64,000 bases of DNA from Methanoregula sp. (GTDB taxonomy: Archaea > Halobacteriota > Methanomicrobia > Methanomicrobiales > Methanospirillaceae), in NCBI GenBank assembly GCA_026625165.1, contig CP112999.1:1364001-1428000 (forward strand), in the 5' to 3' direction. Position numbers and translations under genes: made by a program. Within the stretch, counting starts at the first letter, position 1. The number at the start of each line of letters is the position of its first letter. Of the stretch, positions 41,898 to 51,350 are shown in pieces. Under the pieces are notes generated by a model. It did not search any database, had not been told where the DNA came from, and saw only the letters and a program-made list of their open reading frames with translations.

Positions 41898-42405
41898 GTT
41901 CGGTGATCTCAAAAGAACCAGACTTATCGCATATTCAGCTGCATTTGTCGGCCTGATCGCTTTGGGAAGCTGGATCTCGATCCCGTTCTTTCCGGTTCCT
42001 GTTACACTCCAGACACTCTTTGTCCTCCTCGCCGCTGCCGTCATGAAGCGCAATGCTGTCATACCGGTCACCTTATTTGTGTTGCTCGGATCTCTGGGGT
42101 TGCCGGTTTTTCACAATGGCGTTGCCGGAATCGGGGTTCTTCTCGGCCCGACCGGGGGGTACCTCATCGGTTTCATCCCCGCAGCTTTTCTGACCGGGCT
42201 GGCATATGAACAGACCCGGATGACGATCCGCGTTCTTGGGATCATTGCCGGAACGATCGTAATATATATTTTCGGGCTTTCGTGGCTGATGTACTCAACC
42301 GGCATGAGCCTTATACCTGCAGTCACCGTGGGTATGCTCCCGTTTCTTGCAGGAGATGCCATCAAAGCGTTTGCAGCGTACCAGATTGCAGAAAGACTCC
42401 CATGA
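41896..42405 (+). CDS. bioY: Biotin transporter S component BioY
   Basis: A 169-residue membrane protein with about six helices. FVGLIALGSWISIPFFPVPVTLQTLFVLL and the GLPVFHNGVAGIGVLLGPTGGYLIGF block are the BioY signature for biotin binding. It is the substrate-specific subunit of an ECF-type importer. The ATG at 41896 sits inside the BirA operator, and its stop overlaps the ATPase gene (ATGA). Confidence 0.93.
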   Translation: MFGDLKRTRLIAYSAAFVGLIALGSWISIPFFPVPVTLQTLFVLLAAAVMKRNAVIPVTLFVLLGSLGLPVFHNGVAGIGVLLGPTGGYLIGFIPAAFLTGLAYEQTRMTIRVLGIIAGTIVIYIFGLSWLMYSTGMSLIPAVTVGMLPFLAGDAIKAFAAYQIAERLP

Positions 42406-43073
42406 TTGAAATTGATTCTCTCTCCCACAGGACGCTTTTCATCGACCACCTTTCAGTCCATCCGGGATTAACATTCCTGGTCGGGGGGAACGGGGGTGGA
42501 AAAACAACCCTGCTGCGCCTCCTCTCCGGCATCGATGAACCTGAATCCGGAACCATCAGCATTGATGGACAATCCCCAAGAAAAGTTGATGTAGGATGGG
42601 TTAACGAATACCCGGACAGAAGCCTCCTTTTTTCAAGAGTTTACGATGAGATCGCTTCAACGATCCAGTTCCGGAACACTCCCTGTGATGAGACGGGCAA
42701 AATGGTGAAGGATATCTGCGGCAGGATGGGGATTACAAATCTCCTTGACCGCCCGGTGCATGAACTTTCAGGAGGGGAAAGAGCTCTTGCTGCAATTGCA
42801 GCCGCACTGGTTAACGAGCCTGTGCTGCTCGTTCTTGATGAATATGACTCCCATCTTGATCCCGGCCGCTGCCGGCAGATCGATGATATCATCGGGACCA
42901 TACAGTCACGCTATGTCATCCGCTGCACACAGCAGATGGAAACCGCAGCAAAAGGTGATCAGGTTGTTGCCATTCATGATGGACGAATTGTATCAGCCGG
43001 AAAGCCGGCTGAAGTTTTTTTCAGCCTGATGAACACGCCGTTTTACCCGCGCTCATGGAGGAAAACCGGTTGA
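42402..43073 (+). CDS. ECF transporter ATPase (EcfA/BioM-like)
   Basis: A 223-residue ABC ATPase: Walker A GGNGGGKTT, signature LSGGERALAAIAA, Walker B LLVLDEYDSHL. The Glu after Walker B is present. It energises biotin uptake with the second ATPase and EcfT encoded downstream. I chose ATG 42402, which overlaps the bioY stop; the frame extends 40 codons upstream without homology. Confidence 0.9.
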   Translation: MIEIDSLSHRTLFIDHLSVHPGLTFLVGGNGGGKTTLLRLLSGIDEPESGTISIDGQSPRKVDVGWVNEYPDRSLLFSRVYDEIASTIQFRNTPCDETGKMVKDICGRMGITNLLDRPVHELSGGERALAAIAAALVNEPVLLVLDEYDSHLDPGRCRQIDDIIGTIQSRYVIRCTQQMETAAKGDQVVAIHDGRIVSAGKPAEVFFSLMNTPFYPRSWRKTG

Positions 43074-43714
43074 ACATTCAGCTCGACAAGGTAAAAGTGA
43101 AACGCGGTCTTTTGGCTCTCAGTGCCCAAGGGAATTTCTGTGAGGGGATGCATCTGGTCCGCGGCCCTGTTGGATCGGGAAAGTCGACGCTTGCCCTTGT
43201 CATGGCCGGGCTCATCTCACCTCTTGAGGGTACAATAGATCGTAAGGATATCACGTCCTGTATGCTCTCTCTCCAGTTCCCGGAATACCACATTACCGGC
43301 CAGACACTTGCAGAGGAATGCAGATCATGGGGGCTGGAACCGGATCTGCTCCTTTCTGCAGAAGGTTTCTTGAGAAAAAGCGGGGAGAATCCCTTAAAAC
43401 TCAGCCGGGGCGAACTGAAGCGGCTTCATCTTGCCTGTGTGCTGGCAAAAAGGTATGACCTGCTGCTTCTCGATGAACCATTCAGCGCACTGGACTGCTG
43501 TCAGAAAGAGATCTTCTGCAAACGGCTCTCCGGATCTTGTGATGGGATCACTATCATCTTCACGCACGAACAGGAGATTCTCCCCCCTATTGACAGGTTC
43601 TGGGGGATCCGGGACGGGATGCTTGCGGATCTGGGGAAACAACCGTCAACAACCGGATCACATGATGTCACACGAAGAATTGAGGGAAAATCCGGGGATC
43701 CCGAAGATGAATGA
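43070..43714 (+). CDS. Second ECF transporter ATPase
   Basis: A 214-residue ABC ATPase: Walker A GPVGSGKST, signature LSRGELKRLHLAC, Walker B LLLLDEPFSAL. It is shorter than typical EcfA and has a variant signature (LSRGE for LSGGE). I chose TTG 43070, which overlaps the previous stop and has GGAGG 8 bases upstream; ATG 43055 would add five residues. It presumably forms a heterodimer with the ATPase just upstream. Confidence 0.86.
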   Translation: MNIQLDKVKVKRGLLALSAQGNFCEGMHLVRGPVGSGKSTLALVMAGLISPLEGTIDRKDITSCMLSLQFPEYHITGQTLAEECRSWGLEPDLLLSAEGFLRKSGENPLKLSRGELKRLHLACVLAKRYDLLLLDEPFSALDCCQKEIFCKRLSGSCDGITIIFTHEQEILPPIDRFWGIRDGMLADLGKQPSTTGSHDVTRRIEGKSGDPEDE

Positions 43715-44360
43715 TATTAGGATCCGGATCGGCACTGCGGCAATCCTCTCTCTTGCTGCATTCCTTAACCTCACAGGTGCATTTGTTGTTTTTATCTGGT
43801 GGCTGATCTTCATCCCTCGTCTAAAAGCTATGCCGCACATATCTGTTATGGCCGGCTTTGCAGCTATGATCGGGGTTGTAGCGGCCGTGCTCCAGATTAC
43901 AACTGGTACCGGCATCTCTTATGGCATTCGTATGGCAGTGATTCTCCTTATTGCGATGTGGCTCTGGTCTGAGCAACGGCCGGGGGAGTTTTTCTCCCTT
44001 GGCGTCTGGCTGTTCGGGTGCCGATGGGGATTTGAGATGGGAATGGTTGCCGAGCTCTGTATGCAGGCATTTGATGCATTGGTCTGCGATCTCGATCGGT
44101 TGAGAACAGCATGGGCACTCAAAGGAGTAAAAGTGGGAGTCCGCCATCTTGCTACTGCTGGTATGATTCTGGTAACCGGTGCACTGGCGCGTGCAAAGGA
44201 TACCGCAGAACTTCTCGCTGTCAGGGGATACCGGTATGGAGGATCGTTCTGCCCCTCCTTTGATACGTCTAGTGCAGATATTATTGGATGTGCCGGAGCA
44301 GTCATAGCCGGTGCGATTGCGATCATTCCAGTTAGTGAATTTTTTATACTTCCATGGTGA
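43707..44360 (+). CDS. ECF transporter transmembrane subunit (EcfT/BioN-like)
   Basis: A 217-residue membrane protein with about five helices. The cytoplasmic loop DRLRTAWALKGV and AKDTAELLAVRGYR are the two Ala-Arg-Gly-type coupling helices that contact the ATPases. It completes the biotin importer. I chose ATG 43707, overlapping the preceding gene by 8 bases; earlier in-frame codons have no support. Confidence 0.85.
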   Translation: MNDIRIRIGTAAILSLAAFLNLTGAFVVFIWWLIFIPRLKAMPHISVMAGFAAMIGVVAAVLQITTGTGISYGIRMAVILLIAMWLWSEQRPGEFFSLGVWLFGCRWGFEMGMVAELCMQAFDALVCDLDRLRTAWALKGVKVGVRHLATAGMILVTGALARAKDTAELLAVRGYRYGGSFCPSFDTSSADIIGCAGAVIAGAIAIIPVSEFFILPW

Positions 44361-44412
44361 TGTTTTGTGAGGCTTGATCTGATCCATAAAAGCCCTCTGA
44401 TGAGGTTACCCC

Positions 44413-46155
44413 ATGCGCGCTGCCTATCCTGATAAAGTTCATATTACCGATACGACACTCAGGGACGCGCACCAGTCCCTGATTGCAACACGGCTCAGAA
44501 CTGAGGATATGATCCAAATGGCCCGTGCTATTGATGGGTGCGGGTTCTTTTCCGTTGAAGCATGGGGAGGTGCCACTTTTGACACCTGCATACGGTTTTT
44601 AAATGATGACCCGTGGGAACGCCTCCGCTCGCTCAAATCCGAATTGAAACATACCCCGATCCAGATGCTTCTGCGTGGCCAGAACTTAGTCGGTTACCGG
44701 CACTATCCGGATGATGTTGTCGACCGGTTTGTCCATGCAGCGCACAAGAACGGCGTTGACATCTTCCGCGTATTCGATGCGCTTAATGATATCCGGAACA
44801 TGAAACGCTCGATGGAACAGGTCAAAAAAACAGGCGCCCACCTGCAGGGAGCAATTTGCTATACGACGAGCCCGGTCCACAGCACCAAAACCTTCATCGA
44901 AATGGCAATGGAACTCCACGCACTCGACTGCGATTCGATCTGCATCAAGGATATGGCCGGCCTGATCATGCCGGAAGCAGCGCGCGAGCTTATCTCCGGT
45001 ATTAAAGAGGCGGTTGATACCAAAGTCGACCTCCACAGCCACTGCACGAGCGGGATCGCGCCGATCAGCTACCAGGCAGCGATCGAAGCAGGTGTAGATA
45101 TTCTTGATACGGCAATGTCCCCGTTTTCCATGGGGACTTCCCAGCCCCCGACTGAAAGCGTTGTTGCATCACTAAAAGGGACAAAAAGAGATACCGGCAT
45201 AGACCTAATCAGGCTCCGGACAGTTCGCAATATCTGCCTCCAGATCCGGGAAAAATATGGTGCACTCTGTGACCCGATATCAGAGCGCGTGGACAGCGAT
45301 GTGCTCATTTACCAGTTGCCCGGGGGGATGATCTCAAACCTTGTTTCACAGCTCAAGGAGCAGGACGCTCTCAACCGGATGGACGAAGTTCTTGCAGAGA
45401 TCCCGCGTGTGCGAGAGGATCTCGGGTATCCTCCGCTCGTGACACCGACCAGCCAGATCGTAGGATCGCAGGCAGTCTTCAATGTCCTTGTCAACGGCCA
45501 GCGGTACAGGAATGTCACAAAGGAAGTCAAGGACTATGTCCATGGCCTGTACGGAAAATCACCTGCGACGGTCAGCGATGAGATCCGGAAACTGATTATC
45601 GGAAATGACGAGGTGATCGCGATCCGTCCTGCTGATCTGCTCGAACCTATCTATGAGAAGATGAAAGAAGAGGCCCAAAAAGCCGGCCTGGTAAAAAAAG
45701 AGGAGGATGTACTGACCTACATCCTCTATCCTGCAATAGCACCCGCTTTTTTGAAAGGGGAGAAACAAGGTGAAATTATCCCCAAAAAACAACAGGTATC
45801 AGCCGGAACGCCGGAAATGCCAAACCAGATGGAAGTTGAAGTGGACGGCGAGGTCTTTTCAATCCGAATCATTTCCGTCGGAGGAAGCCGGGTGGAGGTA
45901 TCGGCTTCCGCCCCGCAACAAAAAATACCGAGGGGAGATGTTGCAGGGGGTATCAAGAGCAACATGCAGGGCATGGTACTCAAGGTCATGGTCAGCCGGG
46001 ACTCTCCTGTCAAAAAAGGTGATGTCGTTGTTGTGCTTGAGGCGATGAAGATGGAAAACCCCATCCACAGCCCCATTGACGGCAGGGTGACTGAAATCTT
46101 TGTTGATACCGGCGATGTCGTCTCGAGCGGTGACGTCCTGCTGGTGGTGCAATGA
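44413..46155 (+). CDS. pycB: Pyruvate carboxylase subunit B (carboxyltransferase with biotin carrier)
   Basis: A 580-residue protein. The carboxyltransferase TIM barrel starts with TDTTLRDAHQSLIATR and includes LHSHCTSGIAP (metal) and DTAMSPFSMGTSQPPTE. A PYC/OADA domain and linker follow, then the biotinyl domain with the modified Lys in EAMKMENPI (about residue 545). It transfers CO2 from biotin to pyruvate, giving oxaloacetate for biosynthesis. It stands 52 bases after the biotin transporter operon and overlaps pycA by 4 bases. Confidence 0.94.
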   Translation: MRAAYPDKVHITDTTLRDAHQSLIATRLRTEDMIQMARAIDGCGFFSVEAWGGATFDTCIRFLNDDPWERLRSLKSELKHTPIQMLLRGQNLVGYRHYPDDVVDRFVHAAHKNGVDIFRVFDALNDIRNMKRSMEQVKKTGAHLQGAICYTTSPVHSTKTFIEMAMELHALDCDSICIKDMAGLIMPEAARELISGIKEAVDTKVDLHSHCTSGIAPISYQAAIEAGVDILDTAMSPFSMGTSQPPTESVVASLKGTKRDTGIDLIRLRTVRNICLQIREKYGALCDPISERVDSDVLIYQLPGGMISNLVSQLKEQDALNRMDEVLAEIPRVREDLGYPPLVTPTSQIVGSQAVFNVLVNGQRYRNVTKEVKDYVHGLYGKSPATVSDEIRKLIIGNDEVIAIRPADLLEPIYEKMKEEAQKAGLVKKEEDVLTYILYPAIAPAFLKGEKQGEIIPKKQQVSAGTPEMPNQMEVEVDGEVFSIRIISVGGSRVEVSASAPQQKIPRGDVAGGIKSNMQGMVLKVMVSRDSPVKKGDVVVVLEAMKMENPIHSPIDGRVTEIFVDTGDVVSSGDVLLVVQ

Positions 46156-47627
46156 AATATTTCGAGAAGATCCTGATTGCAAACCGGGCCGAGATTGCAA
46201 TCCGTGTGATGCGTGCATGCCGTGAACTCGGAATAGAAACGGTTGCGATTTATTCCGACGCGGATAAAAACGCGCTCCATGTAAAATATGCTGATGAGGC
46301 ATTCCATGTCGGGGAGGCGCATCCCTCAAAAAGTTACCTGAACATGGAACGGATTATTGATATAGCGCACAAATCCGGGTCAGAGGGTGTGCACCCGGGG
46401 TATGGTTTTCTTGCCGAGAACCACAGGTTCGCAGGTTTGTGTGAAAAAGAGGGAATTGTCTTTATCGGACCGTCCTCAAAGACCATCGAGATGATGGGTT
46501 CTAAGCTTGGCAGTAAACACCTAATGGAGTCCTCGGGTGTTCCTGTGCTCCCCTATACCCCCGAAGGCGTCGCATCTGCAGAAAAAGCAGGCGCTATCGC
46601 TGATCGGATCGGTTATCCTGTCATTGTGAAAGCCAGTGCAGGCGGAGGGGGGATCGGCATGCAGATTGTCGAGGACCCTACAGCCCTCCAGGATGCCATT
46701 GACAAAGGCATGCGCACCGCGAAATCCGCTTTTGGAGACCCGACGGTGTTTCTTGAAAAATATCTTGTGAAGCCCCGACACATCGAGTTCCAGGTCCTTG
46801 CCGATGCTCATGGCAACCGCATCCACCTCTTTGACCGGGAATGTTCAATCCAGCGCCGCCACCAGAAACTTGTCGAAGAAGCACCCTGCCCCATCATGAC
46901 AGCGGAACTTCGGGAACAGATGGCGTCATCCGCACTTACCGTAGCAAGGGTGTCAGGTTACACAAATGCAGGGACGGTCGAATTCCTGTACTCAAACGGG
47001 AAGTATTATTTTATGGAAATGAACACCCGTCTTCAGGTCGAACATACCATCACGGAAATGATCACCGGTGTTGATATTGTCCATAAGCAGCTCGCCATCG
47101 CCTCCGGTGAAGACCTTCCTTATGCGCAGGAGGACATCAGCATCCGCGGGCATGCAATCGAGTGCCGGATCAATGCTGAAAACCCCCTCAATAACTTTGC
47201 TGCCGATCCCGGTAAGATCCTCCGCTACCGGTCGCCGGGAGGGCCCGGCATACGTATTGACAGCGGGATCCATATGGGGTATTCGATCCCGCCAAACTAC
47301 GACTCGATGATCGCAAAACTATGCGCATGGCACGCAACCCGGTCCGGGGCGATCAGGCGGATGCGGAGGGCGATTTCCGAGTACGTCATCCTCGGGGTAA
47401 AAACAACGATTCCGCTCCACTATGCAATAATGAATAATGCGGAGTATATAGCAGGGAATACCCATACCCACTTCCTCCAGGAAGAGCATATCGCAAAAAC
47501 ACTCGAACGATACCAGCGCGATGAGGAGGCAAGGATGCAGACACTTGCGGGTTCATTTGAACAGGGGAAGAAGATCGCTGCAATCTCAACTGCCGTGAAT
47601 GTGTATCTTCAGGGCAAAAAGCAATAA
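46152..47627 (+). CDS. pycA: Pyruvate carboxylase subunit A (biotin carboxylase)
   Basis: A 491-residue ATP-grasp biotin carboxylase. It opens with EKILIANRAEIAIRVMRACRE, has the glycine-rich loop KASAGGGGIGM, the HRHQKLVEEAP-like QRRHQKLVEEAP and the MNTRLQVEHTITE metal-binding block. It carboxylates the biotin on PycB with ATP and bicarbonate. Full length; a possible terminator (poly-A/T-rich) follows before tRNA-Met. Confidence 0.95.
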   Translation: MKYFEKILIANRAEIAIRVMRACRELGIETVAIYSDADKNALHVKYADEAFHVGEAHPSKSYLNMERIIDIAHKSGSEGVHPGYGFLAENHRFAGLCEKEGIVFIGPSSKTIEMMGSKLGSKHLMESSGVPVLPYTPEGVASAEKAGAIADRIGYPVIVKASAGGGGIGMQIVEDPTALQDAIDKGMRTAKSAFGDPTVFLEKYLVKPRHIEFQVLADAHGNRIHLFDRECSIQRRHQKLVEEAPCPIMTAELREQMASSALTVARVSGYTNAGTVEFLYSNGKYYFMEMNTRLQVEHTITEMITGVDIVHKQLAIASGEDLPYAQEDISIRGHAIECRINAENPLNNFAADPGKILRYRSPGGPGIRIDSGIHMGYSIPPNYDSMIAKLCAWHATRSGAIRRMRRAISEYVILGVKTTIPLHYAIMNNAEYIAGNTHTHFLQEEHIAKTLERYQRDEEARMQTLAGSFEQGKKIAAISTAVNVYLQGKKQ

Positions 47628-47654
47628 TTAAAAAAACCCACCCGTATCAGAATG

Positions 47655-47668
47655 TTTAATAATTTTTA
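47655..47668 (+). promoter_or_regulatory. TATA element of tRNA-Met
   Basis: TTTAATAATTTTTA lies centred about 32 bases upstream of the mature tRNA 5' end, in the short gap behind pycA. Confidence 0.5.
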
Positions 47669-47693
47669 GGGTGTTGTTATAATGCACGTCTGC

Positions 47694-47803
47694 GCTGCGG
47701 TGGCCTAGCTGGTCAGGGCGCCAGACTCATAATGTATGTGAACGCACGATGGCGTTCTGCCTGAGAGATCTGGAGATCGTGGGATCGTAACCCACCCGCA
47801 GCA
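47694..47803 (+). tRNA. tRNA-Met (anticodon CAT) with intron
   Basis: The cloverleaf has acceptor stem GCTGCGG/CCGCAGC, D arm, anticodon arm CCAGA-CTCATAA-TCTGG and T arm. The exons are separated by a 36-nt intron at 47732-47767, at the canonical position after nucleotide 37. Splicing should need the archaeal endonuclease at a bulge-helix-bulge. CAT could also belong to a lysidine/agmatidine-type tRNA-Ile, but the layout favours elongator Met. Discriminator is A, with CCA not encoded. Confidence 0.85.
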
Positions 47804-47993
47804 TCATTTTAATAACCATTGCGTTTTCATCTTGAGTTTTTATTTTGAATACATTAAAATTTAATCGGACTTATTAACCAATATATGTAGAAATCCTCCA
47901 AAAATCGTTCCTTTTTTCTATTCATCCATTTAATGCACGATACGTTTATTTACAGACTCATCTAAATAAATTACAAACTTCAGAGGTAAAACT

Positions 47994-48494
47994 ATGCTTT
48001 TGGTAAATGCAGTTGTTGGATTGGTCCAGCTAATCATCGCCATTATCTTTTCCGTTGTAGCATTGTATATCGGCTTTTTTACACTGGATAAGATCACAAA
48101 GAACATTGACCAAGAAAAAGAACTTGCAAAAGGGAATGCAGCTGTTGGGATTATCGTTGCCGCAGTATTCATAGCAATCGCACTTGTTGTCCAGTCTGGT
48201 GTATCAGGGCTTTCTGTCGGGATTGGAAAGGCTGCATCAGTCGGATTATTCTCCCTCGATGGTATTTGTGCAATCGGCGCCGCATTTGTCCAGCTGATCC
48301 TTGGTATCGTCCTTGCAATTGCGGCAATCTACCTTGCGCTCAATATTCTTGACAAACTCACAAAAGGTGTTGACGAATTTGATGAGATTAAAAAGGGCAA
48401 CATCGCTGTTGCACTGGTGATGGGAAGTGTGATTATCGCAGTCGCCGTGATCATCCAGTCGGGAGTGCTCGGTATCACGGCTGCATTAATTTAA
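47994..48494 (+). CDS. DUF350 family membrane protein
   Basis: A 166-residue protein with four membrane helices in two homologous halves. Each half has the loop (K/E)xxGNxAV typical of DUF350 (ELAKGNAAVGIIV, then EIKKGNIAVALVM) and ends in VQSG/IQSG plus LG. The family is found beside membrane and stress genes, but its function is unknown. The repeat structure shows it arose by internal duplication. GAGGT lies 6 bases before the ATG. Confidence 0.82.
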   Translation: MLLVNAVVGLVQLIIAIIFSVVALYIGFFTLDKITKNIDQEKELAKGNAAVGIIVAAVFIAIALVVQSGVSGLSVGIGKAASVGLFSLDGICAIGAAFVQLILGIVLAIAAIYLALNILDKLTKGVDEFDEIKKGNIAVALVMGSVIIAVAVIIQSGVLGITAALI

Positions 48495-48531
48495 ACTTTT
48501 ATTTTTATCTTGCATTATTTTGGATTTTTAG

Positions 48532-49758
48532 TCATTCTCCATAGAGATTGATTAACCGGATCAGATCGGCAAACCCATCCATCTCCATGGTAAGAACCTG
48601 ATTCCGGGTCATTCCCATGCTTGTCTCTGCATCAGCGGTGAGCACTTCCGGACCCCATACAACTTCCCGCCCGGTTCCATCCGAACTCAGAACCTCACGT
48701 GCTTCTTTGGGGTGCACAAATGCACGCCCCGGGAGAATGACCGCGTGTTCCAGAACAGAAAGGTCCAGAGTTTTTATATCTTCGAGAGTTATGAGACAGG
48801 CGATCTCCTTTTTTACTGCAACAACCGGTGATCTGGACCCGCATGCTTCAAGAACACGCTGGATATAAGGGGCGGCGATGCTGCCACTGATGACGGTGGC
48901 ACGCCGCTGCACGCGGGGGAGTTTTGCCATCAGATCGGGCTCTGAAAGGATAACAAAAGGGGATCCAATCTCCGGATCCCAGAGGGGGGTTCCGGATATC
49001 TTCATTTTGAACTGTTTACTGAGATCGGTCACAAGGTTTTGGAACTCCTCAACCGAATGGACGCGCTGCTTCTTAATAACCGGGGCATTTCCCAGGATTA
49101 GTCCCTGATCAGTTGTGTTGGCAAACCGCATCAGGATCAGTCCCTTAGCTCCCCGCTCCTCCAGCCACGCACATGTGCGTTCAAGCACCTCCCCGTCATT
49201 AATCCCCGGTAGTACGACAGCTGCTCCATAAACATCAGCCGAATTACATAAGCGCTCAAGAATTTCCAGCGATACATCTGGTGAGGGATCGTGCATATAC
49301 TTTCGGCGCAGTTTTGGATCTGACGCAAAAATGGTGAAGGAGACCTCGGAAAGGCCGTTATCGATAAGAAGATCGGCGATGGCAGGATCGTCCCAGCCTT
49401 TCCCGCTGGTATATCCGATATGGAGCGGTGCCTCCATACTCCCGAGCAGGTTTATTAGATCGGTGAATTGAGGATAACAGCTCGGGTCTCCGCCACCGCT
49501 GACAGTCACACGGGAGAGGTCGTCCCTCGTTGCCTGAAGGGTTGCAAGGACCTCATCAGCAATTGATTTTAAGTCCTTAAATCCGCTATACTGCTCTTTT
49601 ATTCCTTTGGTACAATAATCACAGCCTGTCTTAAACGGGAGGCAATACCGGCAGCCAAATGCTTTGACATTTTTCACATGCTTAAAATAGCAATATTCGC
49701 AGAATCCACGGCAATCAACGCCGGCCCGGCCCCCGATGTCCACGGTAATCTGCGCCAT
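48532..49758 (-). CDS. mmp10: Mmp10 (methyl-coenzyme M reductase arginine methyltransferase)
   Basis: A 408-residue radical SAM enzyme, methanogenesis marker protein 10, which methylates an arginine in the active site region of McrA. The radical SAM cluster motif is C16-RGF-C20-EY-C23, and additional CxxC pairs (C36/C39, C46/C49) bind a second metal site. VSGGGDPSCYP is the SAM-binding segment. The length is normal. It is a strong marker that the host is a methanogen. It is read toward the DUF350 gene, and its start is close to tRNA-Thr. Confidence 0.93.
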   Translation of the reverse strand: MAQITVDIGGRAGVDCRGFCEYCYFKHVKNVKAFGCRYCLPFKTGCDYCTKGIKEQYSGFKDLKSIADEVLATLQATRDDLSRVTVSGGGDPSCYPQFTDLINLLGSMEAPLHIGYTSGKGWDDPAIADLLIDNGLSEVSFTIFASDPKLRRKYMHDPSPDVSLEILERLCNSADVYGAAVVLPGINDGEVLERTCAWLEERGAKGLILMRFANTTDQGLILGNAPVIKKQRVHSVEEFQNLVTDLSKQFKMKISGTPLWDPEIGSPFVILSEPDLMAKLPRVQRRATVISGSIAAPYIQRVLEACGSRSPVVAVKKEIACLITLEDIKTLDLSVLEHAVILPGRAFVHPKEAREVLSSDGTGREVVWGPEVLTADAETSMGMTRNQVLTMEMDGFADLIRLINLYGE

Positions 49759-49873
49759 CTCTGGAATAATTTCCGTTGCCGGGGGTTTAATGTGTTTGCA
49801 AAGGTAAAGAGGGACATCGTCATAATGTAGGGAGCACCATCTTTTTTAGCAACCAACGTCAAACTGATATGGC

Positions 49874-49946
49874 GCCCCAGTGGCTTAGTTGGCAGAGCGG
49901 CTGACTTGTAATCAGCAGGTCCCGTGTTCAAATCACGGCTGGGGCT
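49874..49946 (+). tRNA. tRNA-Thr (anticodon TGT)
   Basis: A complete cloverleaf: acceptor GCCCCAG/CTGGGGC, anticodon arm GCTGA-CTTGTAA-TCAGC, T arm CCGTG-TTCAAAT-CACGG, discriminator T. It lies 62 bases before an integrase gene and is the probable attachment site of the accessory region to its right. Confidence 0.93.
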
Positions 49947-50008
49947 TCGGGACATTGTGTTCAATTCCCAAGCAACTCTTTTTATAGAGATCCGCCTTAC
50001 ACTGAAGC

Positions 50009-51256
50009 ATGAAAAGTGCGTCACTCCGGGCTCCATTGGCCCCGGACAACGACTTCTTTAATCTGCTCAAGGCCGACTACCAGGAGCGGTCCCTGCTGAA
50101 GGGCCTGAAAGCGGGGATCATAATACCGCGTGATGCTGAGCTGATCCGTTCCTTTACCGAAGAGATGCTCTCCTCGCGGAACCTCAGCCGGAAACGGGCC
50201 CACAAACTCACGTACACGCTGGTCGGGTGGCGGCGGTTCATCGGCCCGTTCGAAAAGAACGACATGGCCGCGATCTATTCAGGCATTGCAGCACTGAAGA
50301 ACGGCAGGAGCATCCGGGGCCGGCCGTTCAAGCAGAACACCATCTCGGACCACATCCTCATCATCAAGCAGTTCTACCTCTGGCTCATCGCCAATGAACT
50401 GGTCCCAATCCCGGAAAAGAAGATCCGCAGCCTTAAGGTCCCGGCCCACGACACCATGACCAAAGTCGCCGCCGATCTCCTCACCACCGACGAGATCACC
50501 GCTATCATCAACACCTGCACCACGAGCCGGGACCGGGCCATCGTGATGATGCTCTACGAAGGCGGATTCCGCATCGGGGAGATCGGCTTGATGAAATGGG
50601 GCGATCTCCGGTTCGATGACCATGGCATTGTGGTGAATGTGAACTTCAAGACCCGCAAGCCCCGGTACATCCGGCTGGTGATGGCCCGGGAGTTCCTGGT
50701 CAAATGGAAGAGCGATTACCCGTTCATGCCCATTGCCCCGGCAATGCCGGTCTTTGTCACGGAGCACAACACCCCGCTGACGCACGGCTCGGTGGGTATG
50801 CAGCTCAGGCACCTGGCCCAGCGGGCCGGGATAAAGAAGCATATCACCCCGCACGTCTTCCGCCACTCCCGGATCACGCACCTGATCAACGAGGGCGTCT
50901 CCGAGAGCGTGATCAAACTGATGATGTGGGGCAGCCTGACGACGAATATGTTCCAGACGTACGCCCACCTCACGGGCGGTGACATCGACCGCGAGATCCT
51001 CCGGACCTACGGGATCACAATCGACAAGGGTAAGGGTAAGGAGACCAACAAACGGCTGAAACCCCGGCAATGCCCGGATTGTTACAACATTAATTCGCCG
51101 GTGGCCAATTACTGCGAGATCTGCGGTGTGGAACTCTCGGAGGAGGCGGTTGCGACCGACTCGCAGATCACAAGTAGCGTTCTCAAATCCCCCGAGGCCC
51201 TGCAAGCGTATGTAACTAACCTGATCGACACGAAGTTTAAGGAGCGAATGGGGTAG
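50009..51256 (+). CDS. Tyrosine recombinase/integrase with C-terminal zinc ribbon
   Basis: A 415-residue site-specific recombinase. A SAM-like N-terminal core-binding domain (about 55-145) precedes the catalytic domain, with Arg188 in EGGFRIGEI, His282 and Arg285 in HVFRHSR, and the nucleophile Tyr318 in MFQTYAHL. The C terminus adds a zinc ribbon, C355-PD-C358...C369-EI-C372, probably for DNA or protein contact, as in other methanogen integrases. It lies just past tRNA-Thr, a normal target, and should integrate and excise the neighbouring element. All catalytic residues are present. Confidence 0.92.
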   Translation: MKSASLRAPLAPDNDFFNLLKADYQERSLLKGLKAGIIIPRDAELIRSFTEEMLSSRNLSRKRAHKLTYTLVGWRRFIGPFEKNDMAAIYSGIAALKNGRSIRGRPFKQNTISDHILIIKQFYLWLIANELVPIPEKKIRSLKVPAHDTMTKVAADLLTTDEITAIINTCTTSRDRAIVMMLYEGGFRIGEIGLMKWGDLRFDDHGIVVNVNFKTRKPRYIRLVMAREFLVKWKSDYPFMPIAPAMPVFVTEHNTPLTHGSVGMQLRHLAQRAGIKKHITPHVFRHSRITHLINEGVSESVIKLMMWGSLTTNMFQTYAHLTGGDIDREILRTYGITIDKGKGKETNKRLKPRQCPDCYNINSPVANYCEICGVELSEEAVATDSQITSSVLKSPEALQAYVTNLIDTKFKERMG

Positions 51257-51350
51257 ACTTAGATTTTAGATAAAGAGCTGCGGATTCAAAATTTCCCTTT
51301 AGAAGCTAAATATTCAAAAATATTAAATTCTTATTTCTCAAGTAAAAATT

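Noticed and set aside
43431-43706. N-terminal extension of the EcfT-like gene
   Set aside because: Overlaps the preceding ATPase in another frame and contains no membrane-protein features; ATG 43707 fits gene spacing.
50279-51205. 308-codon antisense frame opposite the integrase
   Set aside because: Shadow of the integrase, whose catalytic residues are all in the plus-strand frame.
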